A stretch of DNA of 64,000 nucleotides from Escarpia spicata (Eukaryota; Annelida; Polychaeta; Sabellida; Siboglinidae): contig OZ023212.1 in the NCBI GenBank assembly GCA_963995525.1, positions 8,036,398-8,100,397 on the forward strand, in the 5' to 3' direction. The notes beneath the pieces are model-generated. The model had not been told where the DNA came from. It did not search any database and saw nothing but the letters and a program-made list of their open reading frames with translations. Positions 45,401 through 53,964 of the stretch are shown piece by piece; positions within the stretch are counted from its first letter, which is position 1; each line of letters begins with the position of its first letter. The translations under genes were made by a program, and so were the position numbers.

Positions 45401-48400
45401 CCCATCCACATTTAATTTGTTGTATTAGTATTTGTTTGTACTGTGCTACATAAGAAATGCTATGATGCTAATTTCACTGTTGTAACAGAATGAGATGTGG
45501 GGCAGCTGAGACAGAAATGCAAAGGAAGGAAAAGACAAAAAAATTGTTGGCAGAATCTATCGTGCAGCATCACTCTTGACTTCAGAAAGAACAATTTAGT
45601 GAGTCTACCCTGAACTTGGCGCAGTCGGCCGGCTTGAAGTTTGGACATGCAGGTACGTAGAAGTAGGGACTAAAGCCGTGGATGTGCGCCGCCACGCTGT
45701 GTCCGTCCATTGTCACACCGTACATCCGGATAATGGGCACCACTCCCTCCGACGCCCCAGGCATTCCCGCCAGAGGGCAACCTGGGAAGGAAACAGGGGT
45801 GGTCACCATTCAAGATAACAGAGGTGTTCATAGAATAATGTTTATAAAGGTGTTCATAAAATGACATGTTTATAAAGGTGCTTAGATAATGACATGTTTA
45901 TAAAGGTGTTTATAGAAGTAATCAATCATGTGTACATATGTTATATAATAAAATAATAAAACCTGAACAGAAATTTTAAGAATAGAAGAAAACGTGTAAA
46001 AAAGATATAGAAGACAACATTAGGTAATGTAAATATCACATCATGAAGATATTAATGCATCCTATCTGTGATGTGCACTTAATAATTCTCACCTCTGCCA
46101 TGATAAGTTCTTTAACTCTGATATAGATAAGTTGTTGCCAACACATACCACAAGTAAAAATTATTTAGAAAAATGACTGAGTCATAACCCACCCACATAG
46201 TAGTCCATATCAATCTGCTGGAATGTGATACTGTCTACACTCGGGTCGATGTTTCCGACTGGAGGTCGTGCTGACTTCAAGGTTGTCGTTGTCACTTCCG
46301 GCCCTTCGACTGAATCAAATAAATAAATATACTTATATAGCGCCAACTCTAGTTAGAAACTATTCAAGGCGCTTTACATATAAAATAATAATAAATCAAA
46401 ACAGTAATTAATTAAATATAAAAAAATGAATATAAAATATATATCTTTAATTATTAGTATTATCGTGTCATATAAAGATAATTGATAAAAGCTTAATGCA
46501 ACACAAGAGTTCCACTCACGGCTGTAATAAAACGTTGAGCCAACGAGGGCCATAATTTTGTGACGTGAGTTAGGTGCTGTATGGCTCTATATGGTATATG
46601 AGAGTATGCTGCACCGGCACGATGCGGCATACATGTTTTTATGCGGGCAACAATGCAGACAAGTGATGATTGGCCCAATGGATAATTATATGCTAATTCA
46701 GCTTAGCCGTGGGCGCAAAGGACCAATCAGCGCATAATAGTAGCGCGTAGTTGTAGCGCGCGCTGGGAGAAGTCGGCCACTTTCGTTCGAGAGAGCAGAT
46801 TATTCGGTTGAGAGTCTTGCGTTCTTGTTACTGCGTTTCATCGATTTCATTTCCGTCATCTTTTCTCATCGTCATCACCATGTTTGCGTTGCGTTTCATC
46901 TGCGTCGGATCTTCTACGGAAGGGGATTGCTGAACACTTTGGCCGGCTCCAAAAAGCTGAGTATTTTCGTTGTTTGTAATTTTCTTCGTTGGCCGCCATT
47001 TTGTGCGTAGAGTTCGTCGCTGGCCTTTACCATGTCAGTGGCGAATTCAGAGATCGCTTCTTCGCCGTGTAAAGTTTTAGTTTTAGGCCATAGTCATGTA
47101 TATTGGTGGGGCGCATTTGTGCAGTCGGCAAGTCTGACTGGGTTGTTTGCCGAGTTCGCGGTGCACGGCCGACCCTGCGATATCTCATATGAGGGTATTC
47201 GCGGGGCTCGGGTCGCTGCACTGGTCGGTTTGCTCCGGCGATGATGGGCCGAATTGTCGCCCGTCGCGCGGACGTTGTAGTCGTGCACATTGGAGGGAAT
47301 GACATTACTGGTCAGTGTACTCCCATTCTAATTGCACTGGACATTCAGCGTCTGGCGCGACGGCTGATCAGTTCGGGCGTTAGTCGAGTGGTGATTTGCC
47401 AGGTTTGCCGGCGGCAGAAGTGGCGCCATTGTTATTGTAGCTATGAGGAGGGTGCCGCTCAGGTTATGGAGATCAATCGGTACCTGGAGGCGTTTTGCCA
47501 GGATTCTGAGGGGGTAATTTTCTGGAGGCATAAGCGCCTGTGGAACAGTCCGGAGGTTTTTCGACGGGACGGGGTGCATTTTGCCGACATCGGCAACTAC
47601 CGTCTAGACTATACCGTAGTCTGCGGGGCGCGATATTTAAGGCTGTGGGGCAAATCTTTGGTTAATGGGGTAAATCTTGGTTAGCGGGGTACATCTTTGG
47701 TTAGTGGGGCATATCTTTGGTTAATACATCGCTCTGACCACGCGGAACTGGCATAACCGGGCGGCATTCCTAGGCTAAAAGAAATAGTATAGGTCACTTC
47801 AAATAAAATGCTTCGCAATTGTCTGTCGTTGTCGCGTGTTCACACAGTAGAAGTCCTTGTTTATAAATGATTGTATGGTTACACGCAATGTAGTGCTACG
47901 TCACTATTTTGCTGCTTTTTGCATTTTTGGTAGTATCCGCACTAATTTGTAGTTTTACTATTTGCTGCTCAGATCTCACGTCGTTATACACACAACATCT
48001 CTCACACGCTACGTAGTGCTATGTCACTGTTTATTGCCTTGGCAGTTTCGAGTTTGTCGCGTTTTCACACAGTAGTCCTTGTTTATAAATGATGGTATGG
48101 TTACACGCCATGTAGTGCTACGTCACTGTTTTGCTGCCTAGTGCAGTTTGTTGCGTGTCAACACAGTATACCTTCGTTTCCAAGTTGCTGCTCTGGCAGA
48201 TTTTGGAGTTGCACATTCTGGCATGCTCTCTCACACGTAACGTAGTGCTCTGTCGCTGTTTGCTGCTTTGGCAGTTTGTTGCGTTTCACACAGTATACGG
48301 TTTTATAAATGATGGTATGGTTACACGCAATGTAGTGCTACGTCACTGTTTTGCTGCCTTGTGCAGTTTGTTGCGTGTCAACACAGTATACCTTGTTTCT

Positions 48401-51400
48401 AATTTGCTGCTCGCACAGATTTTGGAGTTGCACACACTGTCATGCTCTCTCACACGTAACGTAGTGCTTTGTCACTGTTTGCTGCTTTGGCAGTTTGTTG
48501 CGTTTTCACACAGTATACGGTTTTATAAACGATGGTATGGTTACACGCAACGTAGTGCGATGTCACTGTTTTGCTGCCTTGTGCAGTTTGTTGCGTGTCA
48601 ACACAGTGTACCTTCTTTTCCAATCTGCTGCTCTGGCACATTTTGGAGTTGCCCACACTGTCACGCTCTCTCATACGTAACATAGTGCTCTGTCACTGTT
48701 TGCTGCTTTGTCAGATGTTGCGTTCTCACACAGTATACAGTTTTATAAATGATGACATGGTTACACGCAATGTAGTGCTACGTCACTGTTTTGCTGCTTT
48801 GTGCAGTTTATTGCGTGTCAACACAGTTTACCTTCGTTTCCAATTTGCTGCTCTGGCACATTTTGGAGTTACACATTCTGGCATGCTCTCTCACACGTAA
48901 CGTAGTGCTCTGGCACTGTTTGCTGCTTTGGCAGTTTGTTGCGTTTCACACAGTATACGGCTTTATAAATGATGGTATGGTTACACGCAATGTAGTGCTA
49001 CGTCACTGTTTTGCTGCCTGGTGCAGTTTGTTGCGTGTCATCACAGTATACCCTTGTTTCTAATTTGCTGCTCGGACAGATTTTGGAGTTGCACACACTG
49101 TCATGCTCTCTCACACGTAACGTAGTGCTTTGTCACTGTTTGCTGCTTTGGCAGTTTGTTGCGTTTTCACACAGTATACGGTTTTATAAACGATGGTATG
49201 GTTACACGCAACGTAGTGCGATGTCACTGTTTTGCTGCCTTGTGCAGTTTGTTGCGTGTCAACATAGTATACATTCTTTTCCAATTTGCTGCTCTGGCAG
49301 ATCTTGGAGTTGCACACACTGTCATGCTCTCTCATACGTAACGTAGTGCTCTGTCACTGTTTGCTGCTTTGTCAGTTGTTGTGTTCTCACACAGTATACA
49401 GTTTGATAAATGATGGTATGGTTACACGCAACGTAGTGCTTCGTCACTGTTTTGCTGCCTGGTGCAGTTTGTTGCGTGTCAACACAGTATACCCTTGTTT
49501 CTAATTTGCTGCTCGGACAGATTTTGGAGTTGCACACACTGTCATGCTCTCTCACACGTAACGTAGTACTTTGTCACTGTTTGCTGCTTTGGCAGTTTGT
49601 TGCGTTTTCACACATTATACGGTTTTATAAACAATGGTATGGTTACACGCAACGTAGTGCGATGTCACTGTTTTGCTGCCTTGTGCAGTTTGTTGTGTGT
49701 CAACATAGTATACCTTCTTTTCCAATTTGCTGCTCTGGCAGATCTTGGAGTTGCACACACGGTCACGCTCTCTCATACGTAACGTAGTGCTCTGTCACTG
49801 TTTGCTGCTTTGTCAGTTGTTGCGTTCTCACACAGTATACAGTTTGATAAATGATGGTATGGTTACACGCAACGTAGTGCTTCGTCACTGTTTTGCTGCC
49901 TGGTGCAGTTTGTTGCGTGTCAACACAGTATACCCTTGTTTCTAATTTGCTGCTCGGACAGATTTTGGAGTTGCACACACTGTCATGCTCTCTCACACGT
50001 AACGTAGTGCTTTGTCACTGTTTGCTGCTTTGGCAGTTTGTTGCGTTTTCACACAGTATACGGTTTTATAAACGATGGTATGGTTACACGCAACGTAGTG
50101 CGATGTCACTGTTTTGCTGCCTTGTGCAGTTTGTTGCGTGTTAACACAGCATACCTTCGTTTCCAAGTTGCTGCTCTGGCACATTTTGGAGTTACACATT
50201 CTGTCATGCTCTCTCACACGTAACTTAGTGCTCTGTCGCAGTTTGCTGCTTTGGCAGTTGTTGCGTTTCACACAGTATACGGCTTTATAAATGATGGTAT
50301 GGGTATACGCCATGTAGGCTACGTCACTGTTTTGCTGCCTGGTGCAGTTTGTTGCGTGTCAACACGGTATACCCTCGTTTCTCATTTGGTTCTCTGGCAG
50401 ATTTTGGAGTTACACATTCTGTCATGCTCTCTCACACGTAACGTAGTGCTCTGTCACCGTTTGTTGCGTTTCACACAGTATACGGCTTTATAAATGATGG
50501 TATGGTTACACGCCATGTAGTGCTACGTCACTGTTTTGCTGCCTTATGCAGTTTGTTGTGTGTCAACATAGTATACCTTCTTTTACAATTTGCTGCTCTG
50601 GCAGAGTTTCGAGTGGCACACACTGTCTTACTCTCTCACACGTCTTGTATAATTTACACACTCATGGAGTGCCTGGTAGTTGGTTGGTGCGTACTAAGGG
50701 TGGCTCATGTTTAATAACCTGACAGTTGTCAGCACACACATTATTGCCAACTAGGTTGGGCTGTGTGCGGATGGTCATTGTTTAATCTTTTTCTCTTATG
50801 CAGTGTTTTGTGGTTGTAGTATGCCTCCAGCCAGAGCACCACGGTGACGCGGGCGCCCACCACGGAGCGAGACGACAGACCCGTTCCCGCACTCGGGCTG
50901 TCGAGTCAAATCAACCGCAAAGTGTCGCGCCACTGCCGAGTCGGCCGTCTGGGGTTACGTCGAGACCGTCTCGCCCCACGGTCAGCGCCTCGCGGAGCCG
51001 ACACTGTCTCATTTCTGACCGCCTCCCCCTGACGTGTCAGCACATCCGGTGGTGGACCGGGCACACCCTGCGTTTCAGCTGCAGCCGGTGGGACCTGACG
51101 TCCCTTGGGTCAATGCAGAGGCGGTCTGAAGAGTTCCACGCACTGGCGCCATGAGCGAATGCCAGCCCAGTGGAAGTACCCCACAGTGTGTCCCCAGACG
51201 GCTTAGTCTTTCAGCAGGTTGATGGAGGCCTCATTGGCACCATCTTCTCGACTACATTATGAGCGTGCATGGAAAAAATTGGTTGCTTTCCAGGAGTCGT
51301 TATGAAAAAAAAAATGAAAAAAAATTATATATATACTTATATAGCGCCAACTCTAGTTAGAAACTATTCAAGGCGCTTTACATGTAAAATAGTAATAAAG

Positions 51401-52159
51401 CAAAACAGTAATTCATTAAGTCGACAACAACAACAAAAAATGGACAAAAAATATATATATTTAAATATTAGTATTTTCGTGTCATATAAGCAAAAGATAA
51501 TTTATAAAAGCTTAATGCAAAGTCTAAAAGTCATAGCAGCAGTTAAAATATTGATTAAAAGATGATGTCCCAATACAAACCTGTAGATTCTTGCGATTCG
51601 GCGTCCCTCATCTCAGCCTCTACTTCACATAACATCGCCAGATCAGCCTCGAAGGAAGACGGATCATCATCGTCATCAAAATCATTCCTGAAACAGGATA
51701 ACTTGAACAATGAATTCAAATTTATATAAAGGGTTTAAGGGCAAAACACAATAAATGCCAATCCGGAGTTTTCCAAAAAATTTCAAAAATTAAAATATAC
51801 ATGAAAACATCAGTCTTACCACCAAACATCATGTAACATACATCATTTACATGTGAGGTTGAGGCACAAAATAAATCACTCTCAAAAACATGGTTTTTCA
51901 ATAAAACCATTCATACTTACTAAGCACTAAACAGCATCAAAATTTTGGAAACAAATTTATTTGCTGTTTTTTTTGCCATTTTACTGAAATATTGACATCT
52001 GAGCCAACCGACAAAAAGTACTGATATTTATGGTATAAATGCATGCTATCGTTCAATAGTGATCATTTGTAACTGTAAATTAAATCGGAAATAAACATAC
52101 TTAGACTTCTTTGTTGCACGACTTGGTGTCAATCCGTTAGGTTTTCTTTTCTTGTCCAT
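18369..52159 (-). CDS. POLD1: DNA polymerase delta catalytic subunit, complete, 24 coding exons
   Basis: Replicative family-B polymerase with 3'-5' proofreading, acting in the nucleus on the lagging strand and in repair. Exons from the 5' end: 52101-52159, 51581-51687, 46193-46309, 45609-45781, 44625-44718, 42191-42359, 41684-41928, 39509-39675, 38081-38326, 37279-37389, 34423-34614, 33494-33582, 32479-32595, 31105-31218, 30072-30219, 29180-29275, 28633-28770, 28083-28255, 26758-26910, 25886-25988, 23285-23417, 22494-22607, 20266-20419, 18369-18462. They total 3306 nt (1101 residues; the human protein is 1107), all in phase. Exo I FDIEC (Asp314, Glu316), Exo II Asp400, Exo III Asp513, polymerase motif [10 protein letters not shown] (Asp600), motif C YGDTDS (Asp755), CysA (1009, 1012, 1024, 1027) and CysB (1056, 1059, 1069, 1074) are all intact. 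Three exon junctions have been amplified into minisatellites within its introns. Confidence 0.97.
18795..18800 (+). terminator. Candidate polyadenylation signal, arylsulfatase
   Basis: The first AATAAA on the plus strand after the arylsulfatase stop. It lies 0.95 kb downstream, beyond the POLD1 stop codon, so the two 3' ends probably overlap. Confidence 0.4.
19038..19771. mobile_element. TTAA-flanked non-autonomous DNA transposon
   Basis: Flanked by TTAA at 19034-19037 and 19772-19775. The ends are GGCCAGACGTGG and its inverse from ACCCCAGGGTGTCTGGCC-type sequence. No transposase was seen. TTAA duplications are typical of piggyBac and Kolobok superfamilies. Confidence 0.65.
19880..20240 (+). 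repeat. Dispersed repeat, copy in POLD1 intron
   Basis: Second copy of the family seen at 11455-11825, about 350 bp, in the intron before the POLD1 exon at 20266-20419. Confidence 0.6.
20266..20419 (-). CDS. POLD1: POLD1 exon 23 with CysA end and CysB start
   Basis: Encodes [19 protein letters not shown] and [18 protein letters not shown]. CysB binds the iron-sulfur cluster in eukaryotic B-family polymerases. Confidence 0.97.
20690..22243. repeat. 43-bp minisatellite, about 36 copies, POLD1 intron
   Basis: Unit GATAGTGTCACTGCAATGAG followed by GTGATAGCTACTCTACATAAGAC, nearly identical between copies. It does not match the neighbouring exons, so it is purely intronic. Confidence 0.97.
22494..22607 (-). 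CDS. POLD1: POLD1 exon 22 with first half of CysA
   Basis: Encodes [20 protein letters not shown] and [10 protein letters not shown]; Cys1009 and Cys1012 begin the PCNA-associated CysA zinc module. Confidence 0.95.
23285..23417 (-). CDS. POLD1: POLD1 exon 21 (parent of a 13-copy array)
   Basis: Encodes [20 protein letters not shown] and [17 protein letters not shown], ending CTGA|gtaggt to join KGDHT in the next exon. Its 5' 101 nt plus 36 nt of intron are present 13 times (23317-25097). Only the lowest-coordinate copy is followed by the rest of the exon. Confidence 0.95.
23317..25097 (-). repeat. 13 x 137-bp tandem copies of POLD1 exon 21 5' part plus acceptor
   Basis: Thirteen units start at 23317 and every 137 bp; no differences were noticed. 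Each holds the acceptor (ttgtag|GAC), 101 nt of exon and 36 nt of intron end. Read in frame, each extra copy runs into TGA after LLKIK. Confidence 0.97.
25098..25885 (-). other. POLD1 intron sequence without recognised features
   Basis: AT-rich. The 81-codon open plus-strand frame at 25493-25738 has no recognisable domain and no splice support. Confidence 0.6.
25886..25988 (-). CDS. POLD1: POLD1 exon 20
   Basis: Encodes [20 protein letters not shown] and [13 protein letters not shown], a conserved thumb segment. Confidence 0.95.
26758..26910 (-). CDS. POLD1: POLD1 exon 19
   Basis: Encodes [19 protein letters not shown] and [12 protein letters not shown] in the thumb region. Acceptor ctgaag. 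Confidence 0.95.
27245..27400 (-). mobile_element. tRNA-derived SINE-like element
   Basis: The minus strand reads TGGTTGAGTGGTTAGAG (A-box-like) and GGGTTTGAACCCTGG (B box), followed by a GC-rich unrelated tail. An (AT)n tract at 27393-27416 borders it. Confidence 0.55.
27477..28105 (-). repeat. 64-bp minisatellite made from POLD1 exon 18 end plus donor
   Basis: Units on the minus strand contain ACAGATGATACTAATCAACAG followed by gtacat, identical to the end of exon 18 and its 5' splice site. About ten units, each with two related halves. The intact exon end is the highest-coordinate copy (28083). Confidence 0.92.
28083..28255 (-). CDS. POLD1: POLD1 exon 18
   Basis: Encodes [18 protein letters not shown] (KKRYAG motif) and [13 protein letters not shown], ending LQMILIN and AG|gtacat. 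The 3' end and donor are tandemly copied downstream. Confidence 0.96.
28633..28770 (-). CDS. POLD1: POLD1 exon 17 with motif C
   Basis: Encodes [16 protein letters not shown] (catalytic Asp753 and Asp755) and [11 protein letters not shown]. Confidence 0.97.
28838..28927 (+). mobile_element. SINE family A, 3' tail fragment
   Basis: GCCAGGGAGTGAAGATTAAAG ... GCGCTATATAAGAACTTTTACC matches the tails of the copies at 34640, 38853, 59272 and 63022. Confidence 0.6.
29180..29275 (-). CDS. POLD1: POLD1 exon 16
   Basis: Encodes [19 protein letters not shown] and [13 protein letters not shown], leading to motif C. Confidence 0.96.
30072..30219 (-). CDS. POLD1: POLD1 exon 15 with motif B
   Basis: Encodes [20 protein letters not shown] (motif B, with K-x6-YG) and [15 protein letters not shown]. 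Confidence 0.97.
31105..31218 (-). CDS. POLD1: POLD1 exon 14
   Basis: Encodes [19 protein letters not shown] and [18 protein letters not shown] in the polymerase domain. Confidence 0.96.
31625..32531 (-). repeat. 61-bp minisatellite made from POLD1 exon 13 end plus donor
   Basis: About 15 units. On the minus strand each reads CACCACCCTACTTAATGAGAG, GCGCCATCAAGAGAGAGG and gtaagtcac, the 3' end of the motif-A exon with its donor. The true exon end is the highest-coordinate copy (32479). Confidence 0.94.
32479..32595 (-). CDS. POLD1: POLD1 exon 13 with polymerase motif A
   Basis: Encodes [20 protein letters not shown] (Asp600) and [19 protein letters not shown]. The donor is GG|gtaagt. Its last bases and donor are copied about 14 more times in the following intron. 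Confidence 0.97.
33494..33582 (-). CDS. POLD1: POLD1 exon 12
   Basis: Encodes [20 protein letters not shown] and [10 protein letters not shown], the GATV-P-G loop before motif A. Confidence 0.95.
34423..34614 (-). CDS. POLD1: POLD1 exon 11 with Exo III
   Basis: Encodes [20 protein letters not shown] (Exo III Asp513) and [19 protein letters not shown], the start of the polymerase core. Confidence 0.97.
34640..34967 (-). mobile_element. SINE family A, minus orientation
   Basis: From the tail TAAAGGTAAGTTCTTATATAG to a tRNA-like head on the minus strand (GAGAACCCGGGTTCAAATCC, B box). About 330 bp, the most complete copy. Confidence 0.65.
35030..36536. repeat. 55-bp minisatellite, about 27 copies, POLD1 intron
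   Basis: Unit GTATGTTCAGTGACACTGCC, ACAGCAATAACTATACAACA, ACAACGTTCAGCATA with point differences and short indels. Not related to the flanking exons. Confidence 0.96.
36537..37278 (-). other. POLD1 intron, no recognised features
   Basis: AT-rich sequence between the 55-bp array and exon 10. Nothing was seen beyond simple-sequence tracts. Confidence 0.6.
37279..37389 (-). CDS. POLD1: POLD1 exon 10
   Basis: Encodes [20 protein letters not shown] and [15 protein letters not shown], between Exo II and Exo III. Confidence 0.96.
38081..38326 (-). CDS. POLD1: POLD1 exon 9 with Exo II
   Basis: Eighty-two whole codons. They include [18 protein letters not shown] with Exo II Asp400, then [17 protein letters not shown] and GRVQFDMLQ. 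Confidence 0.97.
38853..39440 (-). mobile_element. SINE family A, interrupted copy
   Basis: Tail at 38853-38970 and tRNA-like head at 39260-39440 (minus strand GGTTCAAGTCCTC), separated by about 290 bp of other sequence. Confidence 0.6.
39509..39675 (-). CDS. POLD1: POLD1 exon 8
   Basis: Encodes [19 protein letters not shown] and [17 protein letters not shown] within the exonuclease fold. Confidence 0.95.
40281..41260. mobile_element. Possible small element with 200-bp direct terminal repeats
   Basis: Nearly identical direct repeats at 40281-40483 and 41060-41260 (ATTTATGCAAGCACCAACAC ... ATTAGCAGTA) enclose 576 bp without a coding domain. The layout resembles a TRIM (LTR in miniature). No primer site was recognised, so a duplicated interspersed repeat is equally possible. 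Confidence 0.5.
41684..41928 (-). CDS. POLD1: POLD1 exon 7 with Exo I
   Basis: Encodes [21 protein letters not shown] through [16 protein letters not shown]. Asp314 and Glu316 in FDIEC are the Exo I metal ligands of the proofreading site. Confidence 0.97.
42191..42359 (-). CDS. POLD1: POLD1 exon 6
   Basis: Encodes [20 protein letters not shown] and [11 protein letters not shown]...ESNIDFEI, the conserved N-terminal domain before the exonuclease. Confidence 0.95.
42690..43731. mobile_element. TTAA-flanked 1.04-kb DNA transposon, Kolobok/piggyBac-like
   Basis: TTAA at 42686-42689 and 43732-43735. Termini AGGCCATATCCTG and inverse CAAGACATGGCCT. The GC-rich core (42900-43190) has a short frame with WCQCG, loosely like the Cys-rich motif in Kolobok-associated proteins, but no transposase. 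Confidence 0.65.
43732..44624 (-). other. POLD1 intron without recognised features
   Basis: AT-rich. No open frame, repeat array or RNA gene could be supported. Confidence 0.6.
44625..44718 (-). CDS. POLD1: POLD1 exon 5
   Basis: Encodes [16 protein letters not shown] and [13 protein letters not shown](split). The donor A|gtaagt is chosen because it keeps phase with exon 6. Confidence 0.9.
45609..45781 (-). CDS. POLD1: POLD1 exon 4
   Basis: Encodes [39 protein letters not shown] and PADCAKFR: the N-terminal domain with its conserved HIHGF. Confidence 0.95.
46193..46309 (-). CDS. POLD1: POLD1 exon 3
   Basis: Encodes [19 protein letters not shown] and IDMDYYVG, ending at GTGG|gtgggt. It matches the family's 'F-Q-Q-I-D-YYVG' stretch. 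Confidence 0.92.
46320..46499 (+). repeat. Left copy of a direct repeat flanking a mobile element (SINE tail-like)
   Basis: Contains TATAGCGCCAACTCTAGTTA and GAAACTATTCAAGGCGCTTT, repeated with small differences at 51330-51520. Confidence 0.75.
47032..47665 (+). pseudogene. SGNH/GDSL hydrolase-fold domain, frameshifted
   Basis: Frame 1 (47032-47244) has [16 protein letters not shown] (block I, Ser). Frame 2 (47241 on) has [11 protein letters not shown] (block III, Asn) and [15 protein letters not shown] (block V, Asp and His). A further shift is needed for [12 protein letters not shown]. All catalytic blocks are readable but the frame breaks twice. Confidence 0.75.
47800..50640 (+). repeat. 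220-bp tandem repeat array, about 13 copies
   Basis: Unit with TGCTGCTTTGGCAGTTTGTT, CACACAGTATACGG, GGTATGGTTACACGC and CTCTCACACGTAACGTAGTG. Starts at 48261, 48480, 48701, 48921 and 49141 show a 219-221 bp period. Open frames in it are repeat shadows. Confidence 0.95.
50821..51305 (+). pseudogene. Gag-like start and tyrosine-recombinase N-terminal fragment
   Basis: A basic start (MPPARAPR then, after a shift, [17 protein letters not shown]) and, at 51219-51305, [18 protein letters not shown] then [10 protein letters not shown] and a stop. The latter resembles the SAM-like N-terminal DNA-binding domain of tyrosine recombinases. Truncated. Confidence 0.55.
51330..51520 (+). repeat. Right copy of the flanking direct repeat
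   Basis: Same core blocks as 46320-46499, including ATAAAAGCTTAATGCAA at its end. Confidence 0.75.
51581..51687 (-). CDS. POLD1: POLD1 exon 2
   Basis: Encodes [19 protein letters not shown] and [15 protein letters not shown], the acidic segment and helix found after the N-terminus of animal POLD1. A 5.3-kb intron with a mobile element separates it from exon 3. Confidence 0.9.
52101..52159 (-). CDS. POLD1: POLD1 exon 1 (start codon)
   Basis: ATG at 52157-52159 opens [19 protein letters not shown], a basic nuclear-localisation-like N-terminus. The donor is AA|gtatgt. A non-coding leader exon further upstream is possible. Confidence 0.88.
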
Positions 52160-52642
52160 TTTTAAACACCTACAAATATAAATTTGACGACATGTACAAA
52201 TTGTTTATCCTAAAAAAAACAGTGTAAAATAAGACCACTAAATTAGATGCAGGTAGGAGAATGAAGTCAGACACCCATTGCTTGGTCGATATAAGTAGTC
52301 TTTCTGCAAAAAATAAACATTCACTCATCCATGGTTCATAAGTGCAGTTGAGTGACATGTAAGCCACATGTCATCTTCGCCGCAGTCACTTGGCCAGTGT
52401 AGATTATTACAAGTATATGAAATGGAATAAATCATGCTCCCTTTAAATGTGCAGTACTCACTTTTTTTAGTAGTCTAGTGTTTTGATGGATTACAAACTT
52501 TTCTGCCAGGACTTGACCTAAAATTAATTCTAACTGGTTCAAGCAATCGACAGAATTAATTAAGGGGTATTCTTAAAATAAACACTTGGTTGCCCGACAA
52601 GTGTCCCCTAAGGCTTAATATAAAAATGCTGTTTTCATTTAA
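52160..52642. other. POLD1 upstream/promoter region
   Basis: AT-rich with no clear TATA box. If a non-coding first exon exists it should lie here. No coding sequence recognised. Confidence 0.4.
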
Positions 52643-53098
52643 ATCTGAAGAAACGTTTGCAAAAGATGTCCATATTGTAACTTCCTACCACTTATGTATT
52701 TCTTGTTATGCAAACGAATTGTTAGAAGCGGCGAGATCTAGCGAGATTTCACAGGGACGGTATAGTTACCAGGTCGATGTTCAGCTCATACACCAAAATG
52801 CATCGCTTTGAATCTCACGAGATCTAGCCACTGATCTCTGTATAGGACTTACGAGAATTGAGCATGACTTCCCTAGGCAATTAAGTCACGTGCCTCAACA
52901 TGTTTTTTATTGACTACAACCACTAGCACACTAAATGCTGTTACCAAACTTTTCGTGCGATGCTATGTTTTCGTACGGAAACTGTATTTCACCAAGACCA
53001 ATTTTTCTGATAATTTATTTGCATAACATGACACAAATAAGTGGTAGGGAGTTACAATATGGATATCTTTCACAAATGTTTCGTTAGATTTTTTTTTT
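52643..53098. mobile_element. MITE with 75-bp inverted ends, TTAA-flanked
   Basis: Left arm ATCTGAAGAAACGTTTGCAA ... CATATTGTAACTTCCTACC and right arm its inverted copy (GGTAGGGAGTTACAATATGG ... CGTTAGATTT). TTAA at 52639-52642 and 53099-53102. Confidence 0.7.
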
Positions 53099-53168
53099 TT
53101 AAATGGCATGTTTATATTATTGGCACAGTCATCAACAAGACCATAACAATGGCCTGTTGATAATGCAG

Positions 53169-53291
53169 AAGGAACTATGCCCCTGTTACTAGAGTTAGGG
53201 GAAATGTTGGAAATCTTACTAAACTGGTCTGAATTATTAGCAACATCCGCCTACTATGACTTGCTCGAACTCCTCTGCTACTGTGGTGAGT
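53169..53291 (+). CDS. Candidate internal exon of an unrecognised gene
   Basis: Between aatgcag and TGTG|gtgagt, 123 nt open in the frame giving GTMPLLLELGEMLEILL then NWSELLATSAYYDLLELL and CYC. The Leu-rich helical composition and good splice sites suggest a real exon. No companion exon could be joined with confidence; the family is not recognised. Confidence 0.35.
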
Positions 53292-53549
53292 GATAGGGTC
53301 CATAGGTTTGCGTAGGTCTCACTTAGTTATGATGCATCACACAGCATTCAGTCAACACGCCTTTTCACTGTATGTGATGGTCAGTGTTATGTATTGTTGT
53401 GTGTTTGTCACATTGGACTGGTTGCTAAAAGACAGTGTGCTTAAGAGACTGTAACTCTAGTAGACACTACACATGCCATGGCAGTGGCCAGATTAAAATC
53501 AATAATGATGTGTCATTGAGGGGCACTGGACTCCGCCTTATAGGCTGAT

Positions 53550-53964
53550 GGGCACTTGTGTAGAATCCGGACCCACCTCGATTTCGCTGTTATAACTTGT
53601 TATAATTATAAGTTTTGTCCAACTTTGATACATCAGAATGTTAGTTCCATCATTCAACATCATCCCAGGCATATTTATATAATATATATTATAAATATTG
53701 TGTCTTAGTGCACTTTTGAAACACAAATAGCGACCCGGTTTGCGCTAGTCTGCACAGCTGCGGCCGTGCATTACCGCATCGCACTCGTAAAATGAGCAAT
53801 ATAGCAGCGTATGTGGTGCTATTTATGCCTCAAAATATTCTTAAACGTAAATATGCCTGGGATAATGTTAAATAATGGAAGTAACGCACTGAGGTATCAA
53901 AGTTAGACAAAACTCAAGTTATAAAGGCAAAATCGAGGTGGGTCCGGATTGTACAAAAGTGCCC
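53550..53964. mobile_element. MITE with GGGCAC ends
   Basis: Left GGGCACTTGTGTAGAATCCG then GACCCACCTCGATTT, right its inverted copy (AAATCGAGGTGGGTCCGG ... AGTGCCC), about 35-bp inverted repeats around 415 bp. No target duplication is obvious. Confidence 0.7.

Larger units (their letters stand above)
46500..51328 (+). mobile_element. Decayed element with SGNH hydrolase and tyrosine-recombinase pieces
   Basis: Lies in POLD1 intron 2 between two copies of a SINE-like repeat. In order: a GC-rich CCAAT-containing leader (46680-47030), an SGNH-hydrolase frame with two frameshifts, about 13 units of 220-bp repeats, a short basic gag-like start (ATG at 50821) and the N-terminus of a tyrosine recombinase, cut off by an A-rich run. 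SGNH hydrolase together with tyrosine recombinase is known in some DIRS/Ngaro-type retroelements. No reverse transcriptase is left here. Confidence 0.6.

Noticed and set aside
48131..50714. Many open frames of 60-184 codons in the 220-bp array
   Set aside because: They repeat the same peptide with the period of the array and exist on both strands.
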